64,000 nucleotides of DNA from Volucribacter psittacicida (GTDB taxonomy: Bacteria; Pseudomonadota; Gammaproteobacteria; Enterobacterales; Pasteurellaceae): NCBI RefSeq assembly GCF_004339025.1, contig NZ_SMFT01000002.1, forward strand, positions 648,835 through 712,834. The letters run 5' to 3'. Of this stretch, positions 19,457 through 28,569 are shown one piece after another. The notes under the pieces are model-generated. The model did not search any database and was not told where the DNA came from. It saw only the letters and a program-made list of their open reading frames with translations. Position numbers and translations under genes: made by a program. Within the stretch, counting starts at the first letter, position 1, and every line of letters begins with the position of its first letter.

Positions 19457-22207
19457 ATGGTAGAACAGCAAAAAATGGCGGTTGATGTGTCTGGTGTCAG
19501 TCATCATTATGGCGACACGCAAGCATTAGATGAAATCAGTTTGAGCATACCTCAAGGCATAACGGTGGGGTTAATTGGCCCTGATGGTGTGGGAAAATCC
19601 ACATTGTTGTCTTTAATTGCTGGGGTAAAAATTTTACAATCTGGTGAAATTCGTGTATTTGATCAAGATATTGCCCAAACCGCACAACGAGAAAGCCTTT
19701 CACACAAAATTGCTTTTATGCCACAAGGTTTAGGCAAAAATCTTTATCCGACGTTATCCATTACCGAAAATATTGAATTTCATGCCCGTTTATTTGGTTT
19801 ACCTGCCGAGCAACGTCAACAACGTATTCAACGTTTATTAGCGGCAACAGGATTAGCTCCGTTTGCGGATAGAGCGGCGGGTAAATTATCAGGCGGAATG
19901 AAACAAAAATTAAGTTTATGTTGTGCCTTAATTCATCATCCTGATTTATTGATTTTAGATGAACCGACTACTGGGGTTGATCCCCTTTCTCGCCGTCAAT
20001 TTTGGCAGTTGGTTGATGATTTACGCCAAGAATCGCCCAATATGACGGTGATGGTGGCAACCGCCTATATTGATGAGGCGGAGGGGTTTGAATATTTATT
20101 GGCGATGGACGATGGCAAATTAATCGCCAATGATTTCACGAAAAAAGTGATGGCTGAAACCCAATGCGATACTTTGGAGCAGGCTTATATTAGGCTATTG
20201 CCTAAGGAAAAACGTGGGGCTGAGGACGGCTTAACCATTCCGCCCTTTAAGCCTGATCCCAATGAACCCCCAGCGATTGAGGCGGAAGGCTTAACCAAAA
20301 AATTTGGCGATTTTGTTTCAGTAGATAATGTGAGTTTTACCATTCCACGTGGCGAGATTTTTGGCTTTTTGGGGTCAAATGGTTGTGGTAAATCCACCAC
20401 AATGAAAATGCTAACAGGGCTATTAGAACCCACTTCTGGCACCGCGCAATTATTAGGGCAACCTATTGATGCAAGCGATATTGAAACTCGTAAAAAAGTG
20501 GGTTATATGTCGCAAGCCTTTTCCCTTTATGAGGAATTAACGGTACGACAAAATTTAGAACTGCACGCCAAGTTGTATCAAATTGATAAAACACAATGGA
20601 ATGACTATGTTGAACGGGCAATGGCACAATTTCATTTGACTAAATTAGCTGATGTTACCCCTGTTTCCTTATCCTTAGGCGTGCGTCAACGTTTACAGCT
20701 GGCCGCCGCTTGTTTACATCAGCCCGAAGTATTAATTTTAGATGAGCCCACTTCTGGTGTTGATCCTGCGGCACGAGATATGTTTTGGCAATATTTAATC
20801 AAGCTCTCTCGTGAGGAAAAAATCACGATTTTTATTACGACCCACTTTATGAACGAGGCGGCTCGTTGTGATCGCATTTCCTTTATGCATCGAGGCAAAG
20901 TATTAGGCGTAGGCACACCAGAAGCATTACGCAAAGCAAAAAAGGCGGAAACATTAGAAGAAGCCTTTATTACTTATCTTGAAGAACAAGATGATGAAAC
21001 CACCGCCATGCCAAGTAAAGAGGAAAGAAAAAAAGCCGCCGAACAACAAGGTGAACTTTCCCCTGTTACTCAAGGTTTTTGGGCATGGTTAGCCATTGTT
21101 TGGACTTTTGCCTTAAGAGAAGGAAGGGAGTTATTGCGTGATAAAATCCGTCTCTTTTTTGCCATTGGTGGACCGACAATATTGTTATTAGCCATGGCGT
21201 CTAGCATCTCTTTTGATATTAATCCGATGAAGTTTGCGGTATTAGATTTTGATCACAGTAGCGAAAGCCAAAAGCTGATCGAGCATTTTGAGGGGTCAAG
21301 GTATTTTATTCATGTGGCAACCCTTTATCAACCCGATGAAGTCAATAGGGTATTGCAAAGCAGTGAGGCAAAAATGGTGCTAGAAATCCCTGCCGACTTT
21401 GGCAAAAATTTGCTCAAGGGTGAACAACCTGCCATTGGGATTTTTATTGATGGTGCGTTTCCCTCAACCGCCGAAAATCTCAAAAACTCTGCTAATGGTG
21501 TGATTGCCCAATATCTCAATGACTATTTACAACAGCAGGGGATAAATTCTTTTCAGGCAGCCTCTGATATTTTAGCCACACGTTTTGTTTATAATCAGGA
21601 TTTTAAAAGTATTTTTGCGATGACGCCGGGGGTCATTATGCTCGCCATGTTAATGATTCCCTCCATTATGACCGCGTTAGGCGTGGTGCGAGAAAAAGAA
21701 ATTGGCTCTATTATGAACCTTTATGGTTCGCCAGCCAGTAAACTACAATTTCTCTTGGGAAAACAACTTCCTTATGTGGCATTGGCTTTTATCAGCTATC
21801 TTGTCTTAGTGTTAGTGGCAATGTTTATTTTTGGTGTTCCTATTAAAGGCTCGGCGTGGGCGATGTTTCTGGGGGCATTAATGGTTATTTTTGCCTCAAC
21901 AGGCTTTGGTTTATTGGTGTCTTGTTTTGTGAAATCACAAATTGCCGCCTTATTCGCCACCGCTATTATTATGATGGTACCGACCATGAATTTCTCAGGC
22001 ATGATGTATCCCACTGCCAATTTAGATACTCATGTGTATCTTATTGCTCATCTTTTCCCGGGGGCTTGGTTTCAGTTAATTAGCTTAGGGGGCTTTACCA
22101 AAGGACTTGGCTTTGCGGACTTTATCAACAGCTATCTTGCCCTCTTGACAATTTATACGGTGTATCTTGTGCTTGCCACGCAATTTCTGAAGAAACAGGA
22201 GAAATAA
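19457..22207 (+). CDS. rbbA: RbbA-type fused ABC transporter: two ATPase domains plus ABC-2 permease
   Basis: This 916-residue protein has, in order: a first ABC ATPase (Walker A GPDGVGKST near 38, signature LSGGMKQKLSL), a second ABC ATPase (Walker A GSNGCGKST near 312, signature-like LSLGVRQRLQL, Walker B LILDEPTSGVDP), and a C-terminal ABC-2 type membrane domain (about 560-910) with one helix, a periplasmic domain and five to six more helices. E. coli RbbA has the same plan (911 residues) and was described as a ribosome-associated ATPase; the operon context here points to export. The second signature is LSLG instead of LSGG. A neisserial uptake signal lies at 21552-21563 inside the gene. 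It runs directly into the permease gene. Confidence 0.92.
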   Translation: MVEQQKMAVDVSGVSHHYGDTQALDEISLSIPQGITVGLIGPDGVGKSTLLSLIAGVKILQSGEIRVFDQDIAQTAQRESLSHKIAFMPQGLGKNLYPTLSITENIEFHARLFGLPAEQRQQRIQRLLAATGLAPFADRAAGKLSGGMKQKLSLCCALIHHPDLLILDEPTTGVDPLSRRQFWQLVDDLRQESPNMTVMVATAYIDEAEGFEYLLAMDDGKLIANDFTKKVMAETQCDTLEQAYIRLLPKEKRGAEDGLTIPPFKPDPNEPPAIEAEGLTKKFGDFVSVDNVSFTIPRGEIFGFLGSNGCGKSTTMKMLTGLLEPTSGTAQLLGQPIDASDIETRKKVGYMSQAFSLYEELTVRQNLELHAKLYQIDKTQWNDYVERAMAQFHLTKLADVTPVSLSLGVRQRLQLAAACLHQPEVLILDEPTSGVDPAARDMFWQYLIKLSREEKITIFITTHFMNEAARCDRISFMHRGKVLGVGTPEALRKAKKAETLEEAFITYLEEQDDETTAMPSKEERKKAAEQQGELSPVTQGFWAWLAIVWTFALREGRELLRDKIRLFFAIGGPTILLLAMASSISFDINPMKFAVLDFDHSSESQKLIEHFEGSRYFIHVATLYQPDEVNRVLQSSEAKMVLEIPADFGKNLLKGEQPAIGIFIDGAFPSTAENLKNSANGVIAQYLNDYLQQQGINSFQAASDILATRFVYNQDFKSIFAMTPGVIMLAMLMIPSIMTALGVVREKEIGSIMNLYGSPASKLQFLLGKQLPYVALAFISYLVLVLVAMFIFGVPIKGSAWAMFLGALMVIFASTGFGLLVSCFVKSQIAALFATAIIMMVPTMNFSGMMYPTANLDTHVYLIAHLFPGAWFQLISLGGFTKGLGFADFINSYLALLTIYTVYLVLATQFLKKQEK
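21552..21563 (-). repeat. Neisseriaceae-type DNA uptake signal inside rbbA
   Basis: The + strand reads TTCAGGCAGCCT, the exact complement of the Simonsiella-dialect 12-mer AGGCTGCCTGAA. It encodes part of the sequence FQAAS in the permease half of RbbA, so here the signal is coding. Confidence 0.5.
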
Positions 22208-23332
22208 ATGTTACGTTGGTTTAAAAATGTTGGCTATTTATCCAGCAAAGAGTTACGCAGTTTATTTTCTGATCCTGTGCTATTGGTGTTAATTGTTTAT
22301 ATGTTTTCAGTGGCATTGATTACCATTGCCAATATGCCCACAACGGAAATGAAAAATGGCTCAGTGGCGGTGGTGGATTTAGATCGTTCCAATTTATCCT
22401 ATCAGTTACGCGACAGCTTAATTGAACCCAGTTTTAAAGCGGTAGAAGAAATTGAACTTAGCCAAATCGATCGCGCGATGGATCAAGGCAAATATACCTT
22501 TGTGCTGACCATACCTGCCAATTATGAAAAAAATATCTTATTGGGACAATCGCCACAAATACAACTGCTGGTTGATGCCACTGCAATGACCCAAGCAGGT
22601 ATTGGCGCCGCTTATATTAGTCAAATTTTTGCGGACGAGCTTCGCCAATTTTTAGGACAATCCGCAAGCGCGCTGCCAGTGGAAGTGGTGAGCAATGTGC
22701 TTTACAACCCCAATTATTCCAGTAAATGGCTAATGGGGACAATGACTATCGTTGGCAATTCCACGCTGTTGGTATTATTGCTGGTCGGGGCAGCGGTCAT
22801 TCGTGAGCGTGAGCGAGGCACCATTGAACATTTACTGGTGATGCCCGTCAATGCCAGTGAAATCGCCGTCTCAAAAATTGTTGCCAATGGCTTAGCCTTA
22901 CTTTGCGTTGCCATTCTCTCACTGATATTTATTATTAAAGGCGTACTTGCCGTCCCTATTCATAACCATTCAATCCCCTTATTTGCCATAGGATTTATCA
23001 CCTTTTTATTTTCTATTTCATCATTAGGGATATTATTAGCCATTATCGCCCCCACCATGCCACAATTTGGCTTATTATGTGTGCCTACTTATCTTGTGCT
23101 ATACCTCTTATCAGGGGCAAATTCCCCCATTGAAAATATGCCTGAACTGGTGCAAAAACTCACCCAGTTTTCACCCACCACCATTTTTGCCGCCTATACG
23201 CAAGATGTGCTCTTTCGTGATGCAGGCATACAATATGTATGGCAAAAATTATTACAAATGGCGGCATTAGGTGGCGGTTTTCTCGCCCTTGCCCTTATTC
23301 AATTTAAAACCATGCTTTCTCGACAAGGATAA
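22208..23332 (+). CDS. yhhJ: ABC-2 type permease (YhhJ-like)
   Basis: This 374-residue inner-membrane protein resembles E. coli YhhJ throughout: the N-terminal KELRSLFSDPVLLVLIVY, a periplasmic domain with VAVVDLDRSNLSYQLRDSLI, the cytoplasmic motif AAVIRERERGTIEHLLVMPV and six membrane helices in total. It would pair with the membrane half of RbbA. The start follows the rbbA stop immediately, so translation is coupled. Confidence 0.92.
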   Translation: MLRWFKNVGYLSSKELRSLFSDPVLLVLIVYMFSVALITIANMPTTEMKNGSVAVVDLDRSNLSYQLRDSLIEPSFKAVEEIELSQIDRAMDQGKYTFVLTIPANYEKNILLGQSPQIQLLVDATAMTQAGIGAAYISQIFADELRQFLGQSASALPVEVVSNVLYNPNYSSKWLMGTMTIVGNSTLLVLLLVGAAVIRERERGTIEHLLVMPVNASEIAVSKIVANGLALLCVAILSLIFIIKGVLAVPIHNHSIPLFAIGFITFLFSISSLGILLAIIAPTMPQFGLLCVPTYLVLYLLSGANSPIENMPELVQKLTQFSPTTIFAAYTQDVLFRDAGIQYVWQKLLQMAALGGGFLALALIQFKTMLSRQG

Positions 23333-23340
23333 AAAATATT

Positions 23341-24759
23341 ATGAAAAAAAATCTAAAACTGACCGCACTTGCTTGTGCATTTATTCTGCTAAACGGTTGC
23401 AGCCAAACCCAACTGGAATTATCCTCTAAAATAGAAATCCCTACGGCATTTAGCCAACAGCAAGCAGGGCAAAGCCAGCAAAATATCCAACAATGGTGGC
23501 AAAACTGGCAAGATCCCCAGCTAAACCGCCTCATAGAACAAGGGCTTAAACATAACCTCGATCTTGCCCTCGCCAAAGCAAGGCTGGCTGAAGCCCAAGC
23601 ACAAAGCCGCATGGCAAATGCCGAATTAGGTGCAAATGTGGGTGTCAGCGGAACAGCAGGCATAGGCTATAACAATCTAGATACAGGCATCATCAACCCA
23701 GACAGCAGCCGCAGCCACGCTCTCTTTGGCGGATTGACCGCCAGTTGGGAACCCGACTTCTTTGGACAAAAACGCAGCGATCGTGATGCCGCCGCAGCCG
23801 TTGTCTTAAGTTATCAACAACAAGTTTATGCCGCCCAACTACTCATCACAGCCCAAATCGCCGAAAGCTATTTCACCATCTACGCCATAGAACAACAGCA
23901 AAGCCTATTAAAACAACAAATTAACGCCCTACAACAATTACAACGTTACCTCACAGGACGTTTTCAAGCAGGGCAAATCAACGCCTATGAACAACAAGAA
24001 GTGGCAAAACAAATCAGTGGCGCACAAGCCCAACAAGCCACCTTACAAGCACAACGAGACAGCATACAACGCCAACTCGCCACACTCACAGGACAATCAC
24101 CACAACAATTCCGCCTAACCACACAAGGCAACCCCCTTGTGAACCTACCCGCCATACCCACAGGACAACTGCCCGCAGAAGTGCTAGCACGCCGCCCAGA
24201 CCTCTCCGCCAACGCCCAACAAATACAAGCGGCAGCGGCAAAACTTGCCAGTGCCAAAGCCGACCTCTTGCCACGCTTTGACCTACAATTCTTAGGACAA
24301 GGCGGACGCATAGACGTAAACAACGACCTCTCCTATTTATCAGGCATCGGCAGCTTCCTCAGCCTTGGCATACAACTCCCCCTCTTTACCAACGGACGAA
24401 TCCAAGCCAATATTGACGCCAGCGATGCCCGCTTACAACAAGCCCTAATCCAATACGATAAAACCCTCCTAACCGCCCTCGCAGAAGTGGATAACGCCTA
24501 CCAACAACAATACGCCTTACGCCAACAAAATCAAAAACTTAACCAAGCACTACAACAAGCACAACAACAAAGCAAAGACGCAAAACGCCTATTCCAATAC
24601 GGCGATCAAACCTTTAACAACACCATCTCCGCCCAACTTTCCGTATTACATTACCAGCAACAACTCATTCAATCACAACTAGAAACCGCCAAAAGTTTAC
24701 TGGGATTATATAAAGCCTTAGGAGGAGGGTGGTTGGAAGAGGGGGGCAATGGAAAATAA
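23341..24759 (+). CDS. Outer-membrane efflux lipoprotein (NodT/TolC family)
   Basis: This 472-residue protein has a lipoprotein signal peptide with lipobox LLNGC (C20 lipidated) and two repeats of the outer-membrane efflux domain (about 45-245 and 260-455). It forms the trimeric channel that completes the HlyD/RbbA/YhhJ export complex. The composition is unusually rich in glutamine and alanine. It starts 8 bp after yhhJ and is the last gene of the operon. Having its own channel distinguishes this locus from the E. coli yhiI-rbbA-yhhJ operon, which lacks one. An uptake signal lies at the very start of the gene (23362-23370). Confidence 0.92.
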   Translation: MKKNLKLTALACAFILLNGCSQTQLELSSKIEIPTAFSQQQAGQSQQNIQQWWQNWQDPQLNRLIEQGLKHNLDLALAKARLAEAQAQSRMANAELGANVGVSGTAGIGYNNLDTGIINPDSSRSHALFGGLTASWEPDFFGQKRSDRDAAAAVVLSYQQQVYAAQLLITAQIAESYFTIYAIEQQQSLLKQQINALQQLQRYLTGRFQAGQINAYEQQEVAKQISGAQAQQATLQAQRDSIQRQLATLTGQSPQQFRLTTQGNPLVNLPAIPTGQLPAEVLARRPDLSANAQQIQAAAAKLASAKADLLPRFDLQFLGQGGRIDVNNDLSYLSGIGSFLSLGIQLPLFTNGRIQANIDASDARLQQALIQYDKTLLTALAEVDNAYQQQYALRQQNQKLNQALQQAQQQSKDAKRLFQYGDQTFNNTISAQLSVLHYQQQLIQSQLETAKSLLGLYKALGGGWLEEGGNGK

Positions 24760-24760
24760 A

Positions 24761-24789
24761 AAAAGTGCGGTAGTTTTTACCGCACTTTT
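24761..24789. terminator. Bidirectional terminator formed by a pair of uptake signals
   Basis: AAAAGTGCGGTA (24761-24772), a 5-nt loop and TACCGCACTTTT (24778-24789) form a perfect 12-bp stem with T-runs on both strands. It separates the convergent efflux channel gene and XRE regulator gene, and both arms carry the exact uptake signal. Confidence 0.88.
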
Positions 24790-25175
24790 TATTTTTTCTC
24801 TAATAACTGAATAATTTTCTGCAAGGATTTAATTTCTTTTTGCTGTTGTGCTAAAAGTTCATCTTTGTGAGCAATAACCAATTTTAATTTCTCATTTTCA
24901 AAGGCAAGCGAGTCATTGGCATTGTTATAATTGGTATAAATATAATCACTATTTTCATTCATACAAAAGACAACGCCTTTTTGAGAATCGATCAAATCTA
25001 CTATATCAATATTAAAAATTTGGGCAATTTGTACCAATTTATCATAATGTAATTTCGTTTCTCCTCGTTCTAATTTTGCATAACCACTTAATGACATATT
25101 CATACGATTTGCCATTTCTTCTTGCGAAAGATGATGTAGCTCTCGAAACATTCTAATTTTTTCTTTTAATTCCAT
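24789..25175 (-). CDS. XRE-family helix-turn-helix regulator with coiled-coil tail
   Basis: This 128-residue protein has an N-terminal HTH_3 domain (about residues 4-60: IRMFRELHHLSQEEMANRMNMSLSGYAKLERGETKL) and a charged C-terminal helix (about 90-127, KLKLVIAHKDELLAQQQKEIKSL cut short here) likely to form a coiled-coil dimer. Similar stand-alone regulators are common in Pasteurellaceae and Neisseriaceae. It is divergent from an opacity-type outer-membrane protein gene 162 bp away, which may be its target. Not a phage repressor by any visible context. Confidence 0.82.
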   Translation of the reverse strand: MELKEKIRMFRELHHLSQEEMANRMNMSLSGYAKLERGETKLHYDKLVQIAQIFNIDIVDLIDSQKGVVFCMNENSDYIYTNYNNANDSLAFENEKLKLVIAHKDELLAQQQKEIKSLQKIIQLLEKK

Positions 25176-25337
25176 TTTACCCTCACAAATAGAACAATTT
25201 TAATGATGAAATCGGTATGTTATACGCCTTATTTGATACTAGTGGATATATTTAAACAAATTTACAATATCATCACCTTTAAACCAAGGTATCCAATTAT
25301 TCTACACATTTAACTAATTTTATAAAGAGGTGTTATT

Positions 25338-25871
25338 ATGAAAAAATTATTTGTTATCGCAGCATTAGCAGCATTACCTTTAACTGTAAGTGCCAAAGGT
25401 TTTTATGTACAAGGGGATTTAGGCGTCTCTAATTTACATATTATTGATACCGAAGATAACGATCTTCCAAATAAAGCAGTGTTTACTCAACGTATCAGCG
25501 TAGGTTACGACTTTGAGCGTTTCCGTATTGCGGTGGATTATACCAATTTTGGTAAAGCTAAGTTTGATGATTATGATGTAAGTTTTAAAATTCAATCTTT
25601 TGGGGTTAGCGGTTTTTACGATTTCCGTAATAGTTCCAGATTTACCCCTTATGTTGGTGCAAGAGTCGGGTATTCTATTGCTAAAATTACTGATTATGAT
25701 TTTTATTTTTCTGAAACAGAACGTAAAACCAGTGGTAGTATTGGGGTGTTAGGTGGCGTACAAATGAAACTAGCGGACAATCTCGCATTAAATTTAGGGT
25801 TAGAATATAATCGCTTAGCCTCCGATTTTGGGCAATTCGGTGGACAAGTGGGTTTACGTTATAATTTCTAA
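25338..25871 (+). CDS. Opacity-family outer-membrane beta-barrel protein
   Basis: This 177-residue protein has a signal peptide (MKKLFVIAALAALPLTVSA) and an eight-stranded barrel pattern of alternating hydrophobic residues, ending in the outer-membrane sorting signal LRYNF. Motifs such as FYVQGDLGVSNLHI and FTPYVGARVGYSIAKI are typical of the Opa/PagN-like adhesin group. A surface role such as adhesion is plausible but not shown. An 8-bp-class hairpin (GGTCTG...CAGACC, 25881-25899) follows. Confidence 0.85.
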   Translation: MKKLFVIAALAALPLTVSAKGFYVQGDLGVSNLHIIDTEDNDLPNKAVFTQRISVGYDFERFRIAVDYTNFGKAKFDDYDVSFKIQSFGVSGFYDFRNSSRFTPYVGARVGYSIAKITDYDFYFSETERKTSGSIGVLGGVQMKLADNLALNLGLEYNRLASDFGQFGGQVGLRYNF

Positions 25872-25880
25872 TGATATAGA

Positions 25881-25899
25881 GGTCTGTTTTAAGCAGACC
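25881..25899 (+). terminator. Possible weak terminator or attenuator
   Basis: GGTCTG (25881-25886), a 7-nt loop and CAGACC (25894-25899) are followed by a T-rich but interrupted tract. It lies between the opacity protein and the DUF2846 lipoprotein and may allow partial read-through. Confidence 0.4.
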
Positions 25900-25920
25900 C
25901 TTACTTTCTAAGGATTTAAT

Positions 25921-26367
25921 ATGAAAAAATTCTTCTCTATATTATTGATTAGCTTATCTTTGTTACTAACAGGTTGTGCGACCACTGTAATGGATAGTGC
26001 TGAAAATGATGCGAAAGCTAAACAATTTGAAACACCTAATACAGGTATGTCTGGTATCTATATTTATCGTGATTCTCATTTTGGTGCTGCATTAAAAAAG
26101 AACCTATATATTGATGATGATTTTATCGGAGAGTCTGCTCCGAAAGTTTATTTTTATAAACAAGTTAAAGCAGGCCCTCATAAAATTTCTACGGAATCAG
26201 AATTTAGTAATAATGATTTAAGTATTCATACTGAATCTGGAAAAAACTATTTTATTCGTCAATATATTAGAATGGGGGTTTTTGTTGGTGGTGCAAATTT
26301 AGAACAAGTTTCTGAAGAAAAAGGTAAAAATGCTATTTTCAAATTACGTAGAGCATTAGCAAAATAA
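25921..26367 (+). CDS. DUF2846-domain lipoprotein
   Basis: This 148-residue protein has a lipoprotein signal peptide with lipobox LLTGC (C19). The mature part has the DUF2846 pattern: GMSGIYIYRDSHFGAALKKNLYIDDDFIG, then FYKQVKAGPHKISTESEF and GKNYFIRQYIRMG. The function of this family is unknown; members are often in outer-membrane or metal-uptake neighbourhoods. It has AAGGATTTA as Shine-Dalgarno sequence and lies 49 bp after the opacity protein gene. Confidence 0.85.
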   Translation: MKKFFSILLISLSLLLTGCATTVMDSAENDAKAKQFETPNTGMSGIYIYRDSHFGAALKKNLYIDDDFIGESAPKVYFYKQVKAGPHKISTESEFSNNDLSIHTESGKNYFIRQYIRMGVFVGGANLEQVSEEKGKNAIFKLRRALAK

Positions 26368-26410
26368 TATTATGCTAATGTTTTATATATTCAATCAACA
26401 ATTCAAAAAT

Positions 26411-26466
26411 ATAAACACTTATTTTTTATTAAAAAATAATTAATGCATAATGCCCTTTTTTATGCT
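26411..26466 (+). promoter_or_regulatory. Promoter block with AT-rich palindrome, shared with the permease operon
   Basis: A near-perfect 21-bp palindrome at 26419-26439 (arms TTATTTTTTA / AAAAAATAA) is followed, 22 bp from its end, by TATGCT (26461-26466), a plausible -10 element. The same arrangement with the same spacing occurs at 36457-36504 before the permease genes. The palindrome would overlap the -35 region, fitting a repressor or activator site. TTATT-N11-AATAA spacing is reminiscent of some NikR sites, but the regulator is unknown. Confidence 0.6.
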
Positions 26467-26525
26467 AGCCTGTTACTCTTTATTAGCCCATAACTTATAA
26501 ATAATCTAATAGGATTTTTATCATT

Positions 26526-28082
26526 ATGAAAAAAGTATTTTGCACAATTTTAACGGCATTGTTGGTCTTGGTGGGTTGTGATGATCAACGCCAACAAGTT
26601 ACTGCTACCCTTGAGGATAAAAATATAACGGAGAATAGCGAGCATTTAGTGGTGGTTACGCCTTGGGAAATCACTTCAGCGGATCCAAGTAAATCTGGCT
26701 ATATTTTTCAACGTTTACAACTGGCGGAGACCTTAGTGGATGTGGAGGACGATGGACGTCTTGTGGGGGGATTAGCTACTGATTGGCAACATAATGATGA
26801 TGCTTCCGTTTGGGTGTTTAACCTACGTCCTGAGGTAAAATTCCACGATAATACGCCATTAACGGCTGATGATGTGGTTAATAGTTTACAAGTGGCTTTA
26901 ACTAAGCCAACCGCATTGAAATCAGCATTTATTGAGGAGATTAAAGCCCTTAATCCTTTACAAGTACAAATTACTTTAAAACAAGGATTGGTGTCTTTCC
27001 CAGCTTATCTTGCCCATTCGACCACAATTATTTTGGCGAAATCCTCTTTTGATCAGCAACAAAATGTTCATCAAATTATTGGGACAGGTCCTTATCAAGT
27101 GGTTAAGATTGAGCCGCCTCAAAAAATAGAACAAATTGCTTTTAAGTCTTATTGGGGCGAGCCGGCTAAAATTGAACGTGTTGATTATTTAGCGAATAGC
27201 CGTAGTGAAACACGTACCTTATTAGCACAAAGTAAGCCGAATTATTTGGTGTTTAATCTTGATGCCGCCAGTGTGAATCGGTTACAGCAAGATCCTAATT
27301 TATCGGTGCAAACAAAGTCTATTGCTCGCACAATTCAATATAAAGTGAATGTTGCTCACCCTTTATTTGCTGATGTTCAGGTAAGACAGGCTTTAAGTGA
27401 TGCCATTGATCGACAAGGTATTGCTCAATCGGTATTGCGTATTAAGGAAGGTGTGGCGGATCAAATTTTCCCACCTGCTTTCGCCGATTGGCGTTTAGAT
27501 GTTGCTTATCAGCAACCTGATTATCGCCAAATACAGCAAAGATTATTGGATTTAGGTTTTCAGCTTAATGAACAAGGGGTATTAGAAAAAGAGGGTAAAC
27601 CTGTGAAATTTACCTTGCGTACTTTTTCTGATCGTCCAGAATTACCTTTAGTGGCGACAGCGTTACAAAATCAATGGAAACAGCTTGGCATTGATGTGGA
27701 TGTGTCTATTGGTAATTTCTCAGAAATTCCTGCAGGGCATCAAGATGGCTCATTGGAGATGGCATTATTTGCACGTAATTATGGCATGATCCCAGATCCT
27801 ATGGCGACTTTACTGACAGATTTCGCACCAGAAGGGGGAGATTGGGGGGTAATGAATTGGCAAAACTCGTCATTAACACAGGCTTTGCAACAGTTACAAA
27901 CGACCTTTGATCCAAGCCAACAACGAGAGTTAAAACAGCAAATTGCTCAGATTATTTATACAGAACGTCCAATTACGCCAGTTGTGTTTTATCAACAAAA
28001 TGTGGCATCACATAAAAATTTAAAAGGGTTAGAGCTTGATCCTTTTGAGCGGAGTTTTAACTTAAATAAGTTAAGTTGGTAA
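26526..28082 (+). CDS. Extracytoplasmic solute-binding lipoprotein, NikA/DppA (family 5) type
   Basis: This 518-residue protein has a lipoprotein signal with lipobox LVGC (C18) and the family-5 binding-protein pattern: TPWEITSADPSKSGYIFQRL, WVFNLRPEVKFHDNTPLTADDVV, IIGTGPYQVVKI and the C-terminal lobe. Family members bind peptides, heme, or nickel and other metal chelates. No permease is adjacent, but the permease/ATPase genes at 36.5-39.7 kb share its promoter block, so they probably form one importer. The island also holds a Fur-regulated TonB receptor, so metal-chelate uptake is the favoured guess. A clear terminator follows. Confidence 0.88.
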   Translation: MKKVFCTILTALLVLVGCDDQRQQVTATLEDKNITENSEHLVVVTPWEITSADPSKSGYIFQRLQLAETLVDVEDDGRLVGGLATDWQHNDDASVWVFNLRPEVKFHDNTPLTADDVVNSLQVALTKPTALKSAFIEEIKALNPLQVQITLKQGLVSFPAYLAHSTTIILAKSSFDQQQNVHQIIGTGPYQVVKIEPPQKIEQIAFKSYWGEPAKIERVDYLANSRSETRTLLAQSKPNYLVFNLDAASVNRLQQDPNLSVQTKSIARTIQYKVNVAHPLFADVQVRQALSDAIDRQGIAQSVLRIKEGVADQIFPPAFADWRLDVAYQQPDYRQIQQRLLDLGFQLNEQGVLEKEGKPVKFTLRTFSDRPELPLVATALQNQWKQLGIDVDVSIGNFSEIPAGHQDGSLEMALFARNYGMIPDPMATLLTDFAPEGGDWGVMNWQNSSLTQALQQLQTTFDPSQQRELKQQIAQIIYTERPITPVVFYQQNVASHKNLKGLELDPFERSFNLNKLSW

Positions 28083-28110
28083 CTAGCCTATTAGTTTTAA
28101 TGTTATGATT

Positions 28111-28140
28111 AGCCCCACGATGATTGTGGGGCTAATTTAT
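28111..28140 (+). terminator. Rho-independent terminator after the binding protein gene
   Basis: AGCCCCAC (28111-28118), a 7-nt loop and GTGGGGCT (28126-28133) form a perfect 8-bp GC-rich stem followed by AATTTAT. It is followed directly by a half copy of the Correia-like repeat (28139-28160, TATAGTTGTTTCAATTTAAA). Confidence 0.78.
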
Positions 28141-28160
28141 AGTTGTTTCAATTTAAAATG
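28139..28160 (+). repeat. Half copy (one end) of the Correia-like repeat
   Basis: The terminal segment TATAGTTGTTTCAATTTAAA is present, without core or opposite end. It lies 20 bp before an unknown gene. Confidence 0.6.
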
Positions 28161-28180
28161 ACAGGGGAGAAATTGATTAT

Positions 28181-28543
28181 ATGGGTGTGATAGGTCCTCA
28201 TGTAGGTAAAGAGTTAGAATTGATGTTACAGTTTAAGAAAGATCTCGCACTTTTTTATACTGATAGTGAAATTCCAGAAGAATTTTTTCCCTTTATTGAT
28301 AATGGAACATTTAAAGTGAGATCATTTTCGTTGTCTAATGATGAATTTGATATTACTTATTTTATTATTTTTCGGTTAGAGCATATTAATAAAGCGAAAG
28401 AATTAGAAAATATAATAAGATTAAGTGCTTTTCGTATAGATATAGAGGCTGATAGAAAAATCGGTGCTTTGCTTGGTTATCATCCTGATGATATAGAATA
28501 TTTCGTTCAACATAGTCTTAAATCAATTTCAAATTCAAATTAA
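28181..28543 (+). CDS. Hypothetical protein, 120 residues
   Basis: I do not recognise this protein. It is soluble, acidic and without a signal peptide or membrane segment. The C-terminal part FRIDIEADRKIGALLGYHPDD suggests an ordered domain. GGGGAG about 12 bp upstream is a somewhat distant Shine-Dalgarno sequence, so the start could be a later ATG. It lies 26 bp before a COG3910-type ATPase gene and may be co-transcribed with it. Confidence 0.6.
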   Translation: MGVIGPHVGKELELMLQFKKDLALFYTDSEIPEEFFPFIDNGTFKVRSFSLSNDEFDITYFIIFRLEHINKAKELENIIRLSAFRIDIEADRKIGALLGYHPDDIEYFVQHSLKSISNSN

Positions 28544-28569
28544 AATAACGATTTCTTAAAGGAAAAATC

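Noticed and set aside
23304..24323. Minus-strand open frames in the efflux channel gene
   Set aside because: Cysteine/alanine-rich translations typical of antisense shadows; the plus-strand gene is a clear NodT/TolC protein.
24789..25871. Prophage remnant (XRE regulator plus outer-membrane protein)
   Set aside because: No integrase, attachment site duplication or phage structural gene is nearby; the regulator is more likely a stand-alone one.
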